Below, in pieces: positions 1 to 10,379 of a stretch of DNA of 64,000 bases. The translations under genes and the position numbers were made by a program. The notes under the pieces were generated by a model. The model ran no database searches. It was not told where the DNA came from and worked only from the letters and a program-made list of their open reading frames with translations. This stretch comes from Lumnitzera littorea. Its lineage: Eukaryota; Streptophyta; Magnoliopsida; Myrtales; Combretaceae. How positions within the stretch are numbered: the stretch's first letter is position 1; each line of letters begins with the position of its first letter. The stretch lies in NCBI GenBank assembly GCA_024138015.1, contig JAMXBB010000011.1:75048199-75112198 (forward strand), given 5' to 3'.

Positions 1-2030
1 GATTTGTCGCTACCGTAACAGCTAACAAAGGTTACGGGAGTTAGTCTAGATACCAAATGAAACCTAGGACCAAAATTACATGAAGAGTTCCACAACCCTC
101 TCTTAGTAACTATTTGCCATACTGCAGTAGCTTAGGCAACATCTATTGTACCCTCCTAAAGTTACAATCATAACAATAACGCAGTCAAAAGGTTTCGTAA
201 TACTGGTTTAGATGACTAATCACAAGCAATACACAAATTATTTTACTTGAGTTTATGTTGTTATTTTGGTTTAATTTAACTTAGATTTCTAGCAAACAAC
301 GCCTAAGGTCACTGCATACCTATCAAGCAAGCCTTAAATAACGATGAAATAGTCATATAATAATTTTGCTAGAAGCTAATAAAGCAGTTATGAAGTATTA
401 GGATTTATACTTAATAATATATATTCATGTTTCATCAATTTATACTTAAAGCTTTTCTTCATATGCTTTATATTAGCTAAGGTTTATCTAGGTTATGGGC
501 TTTAAGAGTTTACTAGGCCTAATTATATTTTGAGGAGGAATTTGGCCATATTACTTAATTAATTTAATTGGTTCAAGTAAGAGAATTATTATCAATTAAT
601 AGCCCAATTAAGAAGGTCATTACCAATTATTGGTCCATCCATTATTTATTACTTATTGGATTTAAAGTTTTTGTTAGTTTAGGTCCATTTAAGGTATGAG
701 CTCTAAAAGGGATTATGAGCTTAAGGATATTTTGGAGATTTTAGCCTTAGTCCACTAGGATTTAAGGAGTATTAGGTGCAATTACATTTGTAGTTCTCTT
801 TTATTGAGGCTCATAAGGTGTTGGGTCTTAATTGGGAAAATGGGTTCAATTAACGTAAAATAAGGCCCATTAGAGATCCTATTAGTTTATCATTTTGATG
901 TGTCGAATTCAATAGCCATATTTTAGCCAAATTGTATGGCCATCCATTTGAATCCCATTGTATCAATTAAGTTTTTAAGCTCTCATTGTTTTATGTAGCC
1001 TAGACTCATATGAGTTATGGGCCTACAAGGAAGGTATGGGGCTGCTATTTAGAGAGGAGAGTGAGCCCAGTAAAAAGGTCCAAATTAGGTTTTTACTACT
1101 CCATGTTTGTATTATGTCTCCTTGGACTAATTTTATGTCAAATCCATTTTTTCAATTTACTTAGTACTAAGGCTTATTTATCAAATCAATTGAGCCCAAA
1201 CCAATTAAATGCATTTCCAAATCTTACAACTATTCCATTAATTATAATTGCAAAACAAATCACATTGGCAACATAGTGAGGTTGCATATTTAATATGTGT
1301 ATAATCAACCAATATCACTTACTAATTCACATTTTAGTCATCCTTATTCATCAATCTCTTTACCTTTTAACAAGATTATCGCCCAAGACACCAAAGATCC
1401 AATTAATTACAAAACCATACTTGATTGAAACTTATATTTGCTAGAAATTTCACTAATCTACTTGTCAAAGTCATTTTACCACACATGTGGGATTTAACAT
1501 TCTTATCACTAGATATGTACTAATTATAGCCTAAATCATTTTGTAACCTAAGATTCATCACTTTAATAATGTTATTAACATATCATTATTCTAAAATCAC
1601 AATCAAGTAAAGAACATACACAAGAGATTTATGGTGGTGGCGGTGGCAACATTTAAGATCACAAAAATAAACTCTAATATTAAATCTTAAACTTAATTAT
1701 ACTCCATTTATCCTTGTCTTACATCTTGATTATCACATTAAACACTTGATTAGCCCTTAAATCAAGCAAAACTATCCTTAATACTCTCACATATGCCATA
1801 GTTAAGATAAGAATATGAGTCATTCCATCACTTAAACTTCTTATGCATATTATCTACACACCAAACATGTCCAAATCAGCAAAGTATACATATCAATCAT
1901 ACTCAAACATCAAATAAGCATACTTAACTCTATCATATGTAATGGCGCAAACACTCCAATTGTTTAATAACCCATCTATTTCATCAAGACATCATTTATT
2001 TTACTAAATAACTCTAAACCTATTGTGTGA
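1..2030. other. AT-rich intergenic DNA, no gene recognised
   Basis: No reading frame here resembles a known protein; the longest, at 1010-1276 on the plus strand, is 88 codons and matches nothing I recognise. The stretch lies outside the putative 3' LTR of the minus-strand gypsy element that follows. It may include more of that LTR or older decayed repeats, but I see no clear termini. Confidence 0.5.
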
Positions 2031-2842
2031 CTTCCCAACCCTTCAAATACTAAAATTTGAAATGAAGCTTACCTTTTGTTACTACATTAGCTCTTGGTTT
2101 CAAAGCTTATCACAACCTCTAATACTATTGTGAGGGAGTTCTTTTTGATTTTCCAACAAGTCCTAAGATTAAAAGTACTTATCAATACTAAACTTTTAAG
2201 TTCATACTCTTAAATTAGTAGGAACTTCAAGAGGATGGATCAACTTACCGATTCTTCCTCGTTGTTCTATGTTAGCTCCTCTAAGCCCCTATAAAGATGC
2301 TATGCCTTCAATACTTAGTCAAACACCAAAAGACCAACTAGATTTATCACTTGCTTCAGATGGCATTTAAGGTTTTTGCTTAATAGATTAATGTTTAAGG
2401 GTTTTGGTTGAATACTTACCTTAGAAGGAGATTAAGAAGAATAAGGTGGCTTAAGATGGTTAACAATAAAGGGGGGTATTTAAAGGGCTCCAAGATTTTT
2501 TTTTTTTTGGTTTTGTTTAACTCTAAGAAAAAATAAAAAGCTACCTTACACTTGTCACTTTATTGTGCATCCCAACTTTTAGCTTTACTTTACCTTTATA
2601 CCTCTAACTAGATTTCTTGTTTTCTTAATTTATTCCCCAATATAAATGAGACCTAATAAAATCTCTACATTGTTTTTAATCAATCAAACTCAATTTTGAC
2701 TTTCTTCTTGAAAATTGGGTGCAGGGGTATATTGGTTATTTTTCAAAAATTTGCCTAGTGATTAGAAATTTTCCCTTTAAATAACCTTTAAATGATTTGA
2801 CTTAACTGATTAATTAACCCATAGATGTTTAGGTTATTTCAT
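2031..2842 (-). mobile_element. Probable 3' LTR of gypsy element A
   Basis: On the minus strand this begins TGAAATAACC directly after a polypurine tract (2843-2859), as expected for a 3' LTR. A TATA-like TTTAAATACCCCC lies on the minus strand near 2478, about 360 bp into the LTR, where a promoter would fit. The distal boundary near 2031 is a guess; no clear CA end or target duplication was found. Confidence 0.45.
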
Positions 2843-2859
2843 CCCTCCTCCCTTAAAAG
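2843..2859 (-). other. Polypurine tract of gypsy element A
   Basis: On the minus strand this reads as a purine run, TTTTAAGGGAGGAGGGA, directly before the LTR start TG. It follows a degenerate coding end that resembles the usual C-terminus of this gypsy lineage (RKFLLREEG-like). This is the plus-strand primer site used in reverse transcription and fixes the 3' LTR boundary. Confidence 0.6.
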
Positions 2860-2959
2860 AAATTTCTTCCTTGAAATTTACTTGATGTTTGAAAGAGCTT
2901 AGGCTATTTGATCCTCGAAGTATCCTCTAAACCCTAAGTAGCCTCTCGCTCTATCTGTC

Positions 2960-4340
2960 TACTCTACTACACCCAAACATATTTGATCACATTATTCCTC
3001 AAGACTTTCTCTTTCTAATCCACTATCTTGATTGGGTAGACTTGAAAAGTCATATTTGGCTATGTCAACTCAACTACTAAATCTAGATTAAGTACATATT
3101 TCCTTAGCTGGGATATATAGAAGACATTATGGACTCTAGTGAAGCTTAAGGGTTAAGCCAACACATGAGCAACTGGGCCTATTCTCACTTCCTCATTCTA
3201 GAATGAGGCTCTGCATTTTCTTCCATAAAATGCTTCATAGCTCACCATCTAAATAGTGGCTTGGTAACTATTGTCATACGTAAACTTTACAAAAAGTAGA
3301 CAATTATCCTGCTTTTTACTAAAATTTAAGGAACATGCTCTTAACATATCCTTTAGAATCTATATCATCTCCTCCGACATTTGTTTACAGGTAGAAGGTG
3401 GTACTGAAGTGCAACTCAGTACCTAATCTTTGAATTCCTCCAAAATCAACCCATAGTGCTATGTAGTTGAGACTATCTCCTTAACATACATCTGGGCCAA
3501 GTTGTCCATAATCTATCCATGCCAAAGTGGTATAAAGTGTATAGATTTTGTCAATTTGTTAACATTCGCCTAGACTGTATCATGACCTACTAGGGTCTTA
3601 GGTAAGGCTAACATAAGATCCATCATAATGTTTCCTTACCTCTACTTAGGAATGGGTAAAGGTTGCAACTCCTTATTTGGCCTTTGGTATTCGATTCTTA
3701 TTTATGGTAGGTTAAATACTTGGTCACGCAGTTTGGAATTTCTCTTCCATGTTATTCCACTAGAAGTACTTTCCCAAAACTTGATACATATTTATACATC
3801 TCAGGTGGATCGTATATTTAGAGGAGTGAGCTTCAATCATTATTTCTGCTTTAACTCTACTTTATTAGGAATCTATAATTTGGTATTAGATCTTATCACC
3901 CCTTTTGTATCTTCATTTAATTCTATGTCCTTTTCTTATTTAGTCACCATTTCAACTTATTCTACTCTTTAACACTTTCCTTTTGAGCCTCTTTAATCTT
4001 GTCAAGAAATATTGGTTGTAACCTCAAATTTGTGATCATAGCTTCCACTTTCTCATTTGCAACCTCTACATCCACCTTCTTAAGTCCTCCTGAATCTATC
4101 TTTGACTTGTAATCAATATCAATGTTGTGAAATCCAAATTGACCCCTACAGTTTAACCTAATTGGACTTGATTTGCCTATAAAATTGGTTTGATCTAAAC
4201 TTGATCTAACCTTGGTCCAAGCCTAGTTGAATCACAGTTGAACCCGATTCCACCCCTTAACCTTTAACCCTCTCATATGTCTAGATTAACTACCCAGGCT
4301 AGGTTTAATAACATTGATCAATATAGTCACATCTATCTAT
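2960..4340 (-). pseudogene. Ty3/gypsy integrase and C-terminal domain, element A (broken)
   Basis: Minus-strand translation in shifting frames resembles plant gypsy integrase. A 'LQPLPIPK' approach and a 'MDLMLALPKTLVGHDTVW' block near 3520-3690 are followed by 'LAQMYVKEIV', 'LKDMLRACSLNF', 'YDNSYQATI' and 'YEAFYGRKCR'. The C-terminal portion 'GPVAHVLA...VHNVFYISQLRKYV' follows near 3000-3200. Part of the region between the GRKCR block and GPVA is deleted, and there are many in-frame stops, so no integrase can be made. It continues directly from the RNase H upstream, in normal gypsy pol order. Confidence 0.8.
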
Positions 4341-4389
4341 CTCTTTTTGCTAAGGGCATCTATGTTAATATCAACTTTTCCCTAATGAT

Positions 4390-5640
4390 ATAAGATCACC
4401 GGATCATAATTCTTTATCAGCTTAACCCACCTTTTCTACCTCATATTCAACTATTTTTAAGTAAAGGTATACTTCAAGCGTTTGCACTCCATCTTCTTTG
4501 TATCTCTCATTGTATAAGTAGTGCCTCCATAATTCCAATGTCAAACCATTGAAGCCAACTCAAGGTCATGCACTGGATAGTTTCTCTTACAGGGCTTTAA
4601 TTATTATGAGGCATATGTGATAGGAACCACGGTCCAACACATGGTCCCGTGCCTACGAACTTGCCACCTTAGTCTATTGAGCTTACTAACATCAACTCAT
4701 CAAAGAGGAAGCCTAGTTCCTTCGAGCCGACTTATTGGAGTACCCTAGCTCTTATTGACAAATGACTATCTTTAGAGTGGAAGAACTAATCACCACTACT
4801 GAGTTGACTCGAAACTAGGACCATGGAATACCAATGTGTCCAAGACCCCACTCAACTAAACAAATCCATAACTTGGCTAACCTAGCATTGAGTCAATTGA
4901 CATGGTGTTGACTTGACCTGTCCAGCTTAGTAACTAATACCTAGGTCTCGTTGTCCAACTAGAATCATCAGTTGCCGACTTATCACTTACTCCCCGTTCA
5001 GGAGCTTAACCATAGTAGCTAGGACCATAGAATGAGCTGTCAATACATGTCCTTCAACTTTTTTGACATTGTACTAATCTGCAAAATATTCCTTTACTTC
5101 TTTCTTGAATTTACCCATGTTTATTCTTTGTACTCCATTTTTAGCATAATATCCATTTGAGTAAATTGATGTAACCTCGTAGTTGCCTTAAATAGGTGAC
5201 ATAATTACCTATTGATGTAATAAACGTAAGATATCATCATTAATATCAATAATACAATCATCATCTTTAACTTTGCTCTTGCATATCTTTATGAACCAAG
5301 TCTAAGTTCCTCAATCTTATCTAACTTCTTTGAGCGAAAGCTAATGGAAAGTAACCTTCGGAGTAGCTCATGTGTAATATTCAGTCAGTCCTAAGTTCAT
5401 GTGGAATACTTTGATGTGTGATAGTTAAGTATTGGTGCATGATACCTAACTCAACGCTCAATTACCGTTTACTTTTCAAGCTGCCTTGAGACTTGGACCC
5501 ACCCTCTAATATGCTTGCGTGTGTGCATGCATGTTTGAAGCCTTATCAATATGCAATCACCTTGCCATCCAACATCAATATACATCCTAAGCCTTAAATG
5601 GAAGTATCACTGTAAACTGTGAACTCCTTCCCATTAATTA
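4390..5640 (-). pseudogene. Ty3/gypsy RNase H, element A, split by a solo LTR
   Basis: The first part lies at about 5549-5640 on the minus strand ('GKEFTVYSDTS', then 'LDGKVIAY'). The remainder lies at about 4390-4617 ('KNYPVHDLELASMV', 'KRWVKLIKNYDPVILYH', ending near 'INIDALSKK'). The two halves belong to one domain, and the reading resumes if the 931-bp insertion and one copy of its target duplication are ignored. Several stops replace conserved codons, so the element was decaying, although which came first, decay or insertion, cannot be told. Confidence 0.8.
4618..5548 (+). mobile_element. Solo LTR inserted in RNase H of element A
   Basis: A 931-bp segment starts TGATAGGAAC and ends GCCTTATCA, with short inverted ends. 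It is flanked by a perfect 5-bp target duplication, ATATG (4613-4617 and 5549-5553). Start, end and mid-LTR blocks match the 5' LTR at 7859-8762, including a weak TATA-like region near 5190 aligned with the TATA of that LTR. It therefore belongs to the same family, in plus orientation. No internal retrotransposon DNA is present, consistent with LTR-LTR recombination having removed a full element. Confidence 0.85.
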
Positions 5641-6624
5641 GTAAAGCGAAAATTGGTGTTGACACAAGTCTTCTCTTCAACTCTTGAAAGCTCTCTCTAC
5701 ATTTATAATTTCACTCAAACTTCACATTTTTCTTAGTCAACTTTGGTCATTGGTGCAACCAACCTAAAAACCCCTTTACAACTCTATGGTAGGAACCTGT
5801 CAAACCCAAAAAACAATGGATCTCTATGACATTTCTTAACCTTTACCATTTGGTAATTGCCTTAGCTTTCTTAAGGTCAATTGATACTTCATCTCTATTC
5901 ACTACAAGTTCTAAAAAGGTTATCTCCTCTAATAAAAACTGCAATTATTGAACTTCATATACAATCTCTGCAAAACCATGTGTAAGTGTCTATTATGCTC
6001 ATCATGACTCAAGTACGCTAAGATATCATCAATGAACACTATCATGAACTTATCTAAATAATCTTGGAACACTGTTCATGTGGTCCATGAAACCTATGGG
6101 GGGTATTTGTGAGTACAAATGGCATGAGTAAGTTCTCATAGTGACCATACCTTTAAGAGCTTTCACACTAATTATTAACAAATGTTAAGGTCAATTGAAA
6201 CAAGTATACCAAGTGTGGGAAGCATTCTTTAGGATATCTTGCAGCTTATTCTTTAACGGGTGATAACCAGATCTCATATCAATTTTAGAAAACATGATTG
6301 TCCCTTGAGTTGATTGATTAGGTCATCTATATGTAACAAGAGATATTTGCTCTTGATCATCACTTGATTTGGATGCTATAGTTAATGCACAATCCTATGC
6401 TTTTTCCTTACAAATAGGACTAATGTGCCCTAAGGTGAAACACTCAAACAAACAAAACCTTTGCTTACTAGTTCTTGTATTTGATCCTTTAATTCCTTCA
6501 ACTTGTTTGGAGCTATCCAATAAAGGGCTTTTGATATTGGTGCAACAATTGGCACTACATTAATCCTAAAGTCAATCACCCTATTCGGTAATAAACTAAG
6601 TAAGTCCTTCAAAAATACGTCCAC
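5640..6624 (-). pseudogene. Ty3/gypsy reverse transcriptase, element A (broken)
   Basis: The N-terminal RT block at 6430-6624 reads 'LLPNRVIDFRINVVPIVAPIS' in style and ends with 'LKELKDQIQELVSKGFV'. The catalytic block at 6022-6039 (minus) reads V-F-I-D-D-I, so the metal-binding aspartate pair is still visible. The block after it (about 5755-5890) resembles the usual 'VSVDPKKVEAI ... FLGLAGYY' linker to RNase H. Stops and frameshifts lie between the blocks. It belongs to the same element as the protease upstream and the RNase H and integrase downstream. Confidence 0.85.
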
Positions 6625-6832
6625 AAACTCCTATCCCATAGGCACTGCCTCTAAACTAGGATCTTCCTCTTCTGAAATCGAAATTGCTACTCTACTCCTC
6701 TCTAACAACTCCATGTTCGGTAAACTCCAAGGTCATTGAGCCACTAATTCATAAATAAACTCTTTGAAATCTCTTACTTTCATACCTCAATATGGCTCTT
6801 TGACGATCAATAATCACATAATGGTGAGTAAG

Positions 6833-7260
6833 CTAATTTATACCTAGAATGACATTGAACTCTCCCATTGGGAATACAATTATATCTATAAGGAAGTTTC
6901 TATCAACTATACATACACTAACATCCCAACAAATCCTATCGAATATAGATCCAAATCTTAGTAAGGAACTCACAAGTGTACAAGTAGTACAAAAATGTGT
7001 AGTTCTTGTGTCTATCAAAGCATAAGCATTATAGGAAATTATTAAAACTGTACTTGCCAGGGAATCAAGGTTAGTATCCTCCTTCACCAACTCATGTTAT
7101 AGGGTACACACTTTACCAATTGTTTTCCCTTTGCTTATTGGCTTACTTCCAATTTCCTTTAGCTTATCGTTGCAATTAAGTCCTTTATGTCCTCTCCACT
7201 TGAAATAGTAGCATAAAATAGGATTCAATGAAGAATTTATGCACCAATAGCTTCTATGGC
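6833..7260 (-). pseudogene. Ty3/gypsy retropepsin and degenerate zinc knuckle, element A
   Basis: The 85-codon minus-strand stretch 6833-7090 resembles a gypsy aspartic protease: 'LASTVLIISYNAYALIDTRTTHFC', ending 'FPMGEFNVILGIN'. The active-site D-T-G is changed to D-T-R. Upstream, 7140-7260 has the decayed Cys/His knuckle region. The same segment is found twice more at 18521-19353 (element C), so A and C belong to one family. Inactive. Confidence 0.8.
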
Positions 7261-7305
7261 TCTCTTTTCAATAGGATGAACAAACATTTGTTTTTTGGAA
7301 ATTAC

Positions 7306-7640
7306 AAAAAACCTCCCTAAACTTTGACTTAGGTGCAAATTAACTCTATGAACTTTTAAAGTGAGATTTTTGATCCCCTAAATTTTGATAAATTGACAAA
7401 ATAACCCTCATAACACTTAAACTTTGATTTTGGTGTGTAAACACCCCATAAACCTTGATTTTTGTGTAGGGGTGTTTACGCACCAAAATCAAAGTTTAGG
7501 GGGGTATTTACACACCAAAATCAAAGTTTAAGTGTTACAAGGGTTGTTTTGCTAATTTATCAAAATTTAAGAGGTAAAAAATCTCACTTTTGAAAGTTTA
7601 AGGGGTTAATCTATACCTAAATTAAAGTTTAAGGTTTTTT
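7306..7640. repeat. Long foldback (MITE-like) element
   Basis: The left arm (about 7306-7452) and right arm (about 7492-7640) are imperfect inverted copies of about 145 bp each, separated by a short spacer. Shared blocks include CTAAACTTTGA...TTAGGTG, GTGAGATTTTT and TTGATAAATTGACAAAATA with their complements. Transcribed, it would form one long hairpin. It contains no coding sequence and is typical of non-autonomous foldback or MITE repeats. The superfamily and target duplication were not resolved, because the ends run into A/T tracts. Confidence 0.75.
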
Positions 7641-7858
7641 TTTTTTTGCTTTTTTCCTTTTTTTTTTCATAATAGAAAACCCTGTACATAAGGAAGGGAT
7701 GCCGAGCCCAAATTTTATTAATCTAAATTCCTAAATACAAGAAAAGAGGGGGGCATATGGCCTTACCACTTCAAATTACAATTCCTTATTCTTACAAAAA
7801 TATTAAATGAGGAAGTACTACTCCCCTTACAACAATATATGTAAAAAATAAATTAAGT
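7641..7858 (-). mobile_element. Possible LINE 3' tail
   Basis: On the minus strand an AT-rich segment containing ATTAATAAAATTTGGGCTCG ends in a long A-run (the T-run at about 7632-7668 on the plus strand). That is the look of a plant LINE 3' UTR with a poly(A) tail. No coding part is recognisable and the limits are approximate. Confidence 0.35.
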
Positions 7859-8762
7859 GATAGGAACTAAGGGTCGATCATATGATTCCAAAGACGTAGC
7901 CTTGTTTCCCTGGCACGTTGAGCTGTTGAAGAGTACCTCACTCCTGAAGAAGAGTTGTTCCTTTGAGCTAACCTAACATGTCTTCTAAGCTCATCTGAAC
8001 TATTTACCATCTTATGATTAGAAGAGGAAGAAGCCACCAACACTGTGAAGCCTAATCAGAGTCGAACAATGTTCTTGCCTGCTGTTAAGCTAAAATGTTC
8101 CTAAGCCCGAGTTGCCCTACTGCCAAGCCAACGTATTAAGCCAAGTGGATTAGTGACCATTTGGTGAACTAGCCCTCTCAAGTCCCCATTTGCCAAGCTA
8201 CTGACCTGCCGACTTAATCAGCTCTATTTGACATTCAGTACCAATAAGACCACCTGATTGAGAGGCAAAAGTGTATCCTACCTTCTAACATCTGTACTGT
8301 CCTTACAAGAATATTCCCTTTTCATTTAATTATGGATTTACCCTTGTAAATTATGTACTTTTCCTTTTCCACTAAGAATCATTTTTGTAATTTGCATTAA
8401 CCTAGGACTTCCTTATTTAGGCGATATAAATACTTGTAATATGTAATAGCTACATAGTGAGTAAATGTCAATTTCAGACACTTCCTTTATGAGCTAAGTA
8501 TTTTGCTTACTCTAACTTACTCTTATCAATCCCTTTAGCAAGGATTATGGCAAATAACCTTCTAACTTAGACTAGTGTGCCATATCTAATAGGTCAGCTA
8601 GTCAGTGTGTGGTTTTACAATGCATCATATTCATAGAGTTAGTGTACGGGTACACTAAATCATCAACTCTCATTTATCTTTCAAACCATCTCGCAATTCA
8701 GATTTACCTCCGTTTATGTGATATCGACAGCCGTATGTGCTCAAACCTGGTGATCCATATCA
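7859..8762 (+). mobile_element. 5' LTR of gypsy element B
   Basis: A 904-bp LTR running TGATAGGAAC to CATATCA. The right part (8388 onward) aligns closely with 12880-13258, the 3' LTR. It carries a TATA-like GATATAAATAC near 8425. The end is fixed by the primer binding site a few bases downstream, and the start matches the start of the solo LTR at 4618. No 5-bp target duplication is obvious against the outer end of the 3' LTR. Confidence 0.8.
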
Positions 8763-8765
8763 TCT

Positions 8766-8777
8766 TGGTATTAGAGC
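8766..8777 (+). other. Primer binding site (initiator tRNA-Met type), element B
   Basis: TGGTATTAGAGC, followed by TTGG, differs by one base from TGGTATCAGAGC, the site complementary to the 3' end of initiator tRNA-Met used by most plant LTR retrotransposons. It lies 3 bases after the LTR end. Confidence 0.85.
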
Positions 8778-9359
8778 TTGGTTACAATCGAGAAAGTATC
8801 TATTACTTTGTGCTTTGAGTGACTTGTTATAGTGTACTGTTATAGTAAGTGTTGGAGAAGCATTTTGTATTGCAGAAGCAAAGTGTTCTATTTCCCCCTT
8901 TTTTTGTTTACAAAATAGAGTGTGTATAATCAGTTGGTTTATCATTGTACTAGTTGTTGTTGTCGTCATTGTAGTGGTTGTTGGTATGAAGGTGTTGTAT
9001 TGATTGTTCAAAGTGAGGTTTAGTTGTTAATATATTAAATTAATCGACAACATCAGATTCTAGTATTCGAGGAACCCTAGGTAACTAAGAGAGTGGTGCA
9101 TGAAATGATCAGGGTCAATAAGGGAGTTATACACCCCAATTTGCAGATGACAAACTAAACAGGCTTACTGACTTAGTGACTAACTTGATAATAGTTATAA
9201 ATGAAGATAGATATCAACAAGTTGGAGAAGACCTGAATAGAAGCCGAGCAAATGCGTTTCCTAAAAGAGGCAATGGCCAACCTAGTCAAGCTAATGTCTT
9301 AGTTCAACCACCTCGAGATGGAGGAGTGGATAGATTTGCTAACGAAGATTAGCTATGGA

Positions 9360-9862
9360 AGATATTGAAGAAGAGGATGAGGAACTAGTTGATGAGGAAG
9401 AGGAGTATTATGAACCTAAAGAGAGAAATGCCTGAGCTCCTAGGGTTGAGGTTACAAATCTCAAGTTTCTCAAATAATGGTGATGTTGAGGATTATTTGG
9501 ATTGGGTAGATAGAATTGAGAAGCAATTTGAGTGTCATGAGGTGCCTAAGAATGCTATGGTTAGACTTGCCATGCTGGAGTATACTGGCTATACTGCTTT
9601 GTGGTGGAAGAATTTGTAAGCCACCCGAAGAAGAGAAAGAGAGCGCGAGGAAAGAAATTGGGATGAAATGAAGAGAGATGAGGTGAAGATTTGTTCTAAG
9701 CTACTATTTGTAAGATACCTTCAAGAGATTGCAAGAGTTGAGGCAAGGAGGAAATCATCTACAATGAAGAGGGAAATTTTATTCCTGCAACCATTTGAAG
9801 CGAGTAATGAGTGTAAGCCTAACACTAAAAGAGGAGCAACGAGAAAACTTGTTCCACATTAG
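9360..9862 (+). pseudogene. Gag of gypsy element B (broken)
   Basis: 9389-9616 reads like the retrotransposon gag domain: 'LRLQISSFSNNGDVEDYLDWVDRIEKQFECHEVPKNAMVRLAMLEYTGYTALWWKN' in outline, with the conserved L-W and W-W positions. A stop at 9617 cuts it, after which gag-like text ('RRRERERGKEIGMK') continues. 9668-9862 is a further open stretch of basic residues near the expected nucleocapsid region, without a clear CCHC box. It would form the particle capsid in an intact element. Confidence 0.7.
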
Positions 9863-10245
9863 TTATAAGGTCAATGGGTCATTATGTGCATTTATTGTTG
9901 ATAGTGGCAACTACACTAATGCGGCATCTGCATTTATGGTCCAGTAATTGAAGTTACCTACCATACCCTACCCCAAGCCTTACAAACTATATTGACTTAG
10001 TGATAAAGGAGCCTTATAAGTGACCAAACAAGTAACTGTACCGATCTGTATTGGAAACTATTAAGACGAGGAGCTCTGTAATGTATTGCTTATGAGTGTG
10101 TCTCATATTTTACTTAGAAGTTCAATGATGTTTGATTGGAAGGTGATCTATGATGGAAGAAAGAACACTTGTTCATTAAAGCATGAGGGCAAGAAGGTGA
10201 AGTTGAGCCCTATGGCTACCGAGCAAGTTAAGACCATGTAGGCTC
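9841..10245 (+). pseudogene. Retropepsin of gypsy element B (broken)
   Basis: The translation shows 'LFHISYKVNGSLCAFIVDSGNYTNAASA', then 'LPTIPYPKPYKLY', 'VTVPICIGNY' and 'HILLRSSMMFDWKVIYDG'. It matches the usual gypsy protease layout, with the active-site motif as D-S-G. At least three in-frame stops interrupt it. It lies between gag and RT as expected. Confidence 0.7.
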
Positions 10246-10379
10246 AATTGAGCCAAGTTTTTAAAGAAGGAGGCTTTTGTAATGACCTGAGCTGAGTTAA
10301 ATAAAGAGACAAAACTTGATGAGCCGGCCTTTCCACTTGTCAAAAGGTTACTTGAGATGAAAGGATTGAATAGGAACTA

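Noticed and set aside
3628..3972. 114-codon plus-strand open stretch
   Set aside because: It lies antisense to the gypsy integrase relic, which explains the sequence on the minus strand; no motif of its own.
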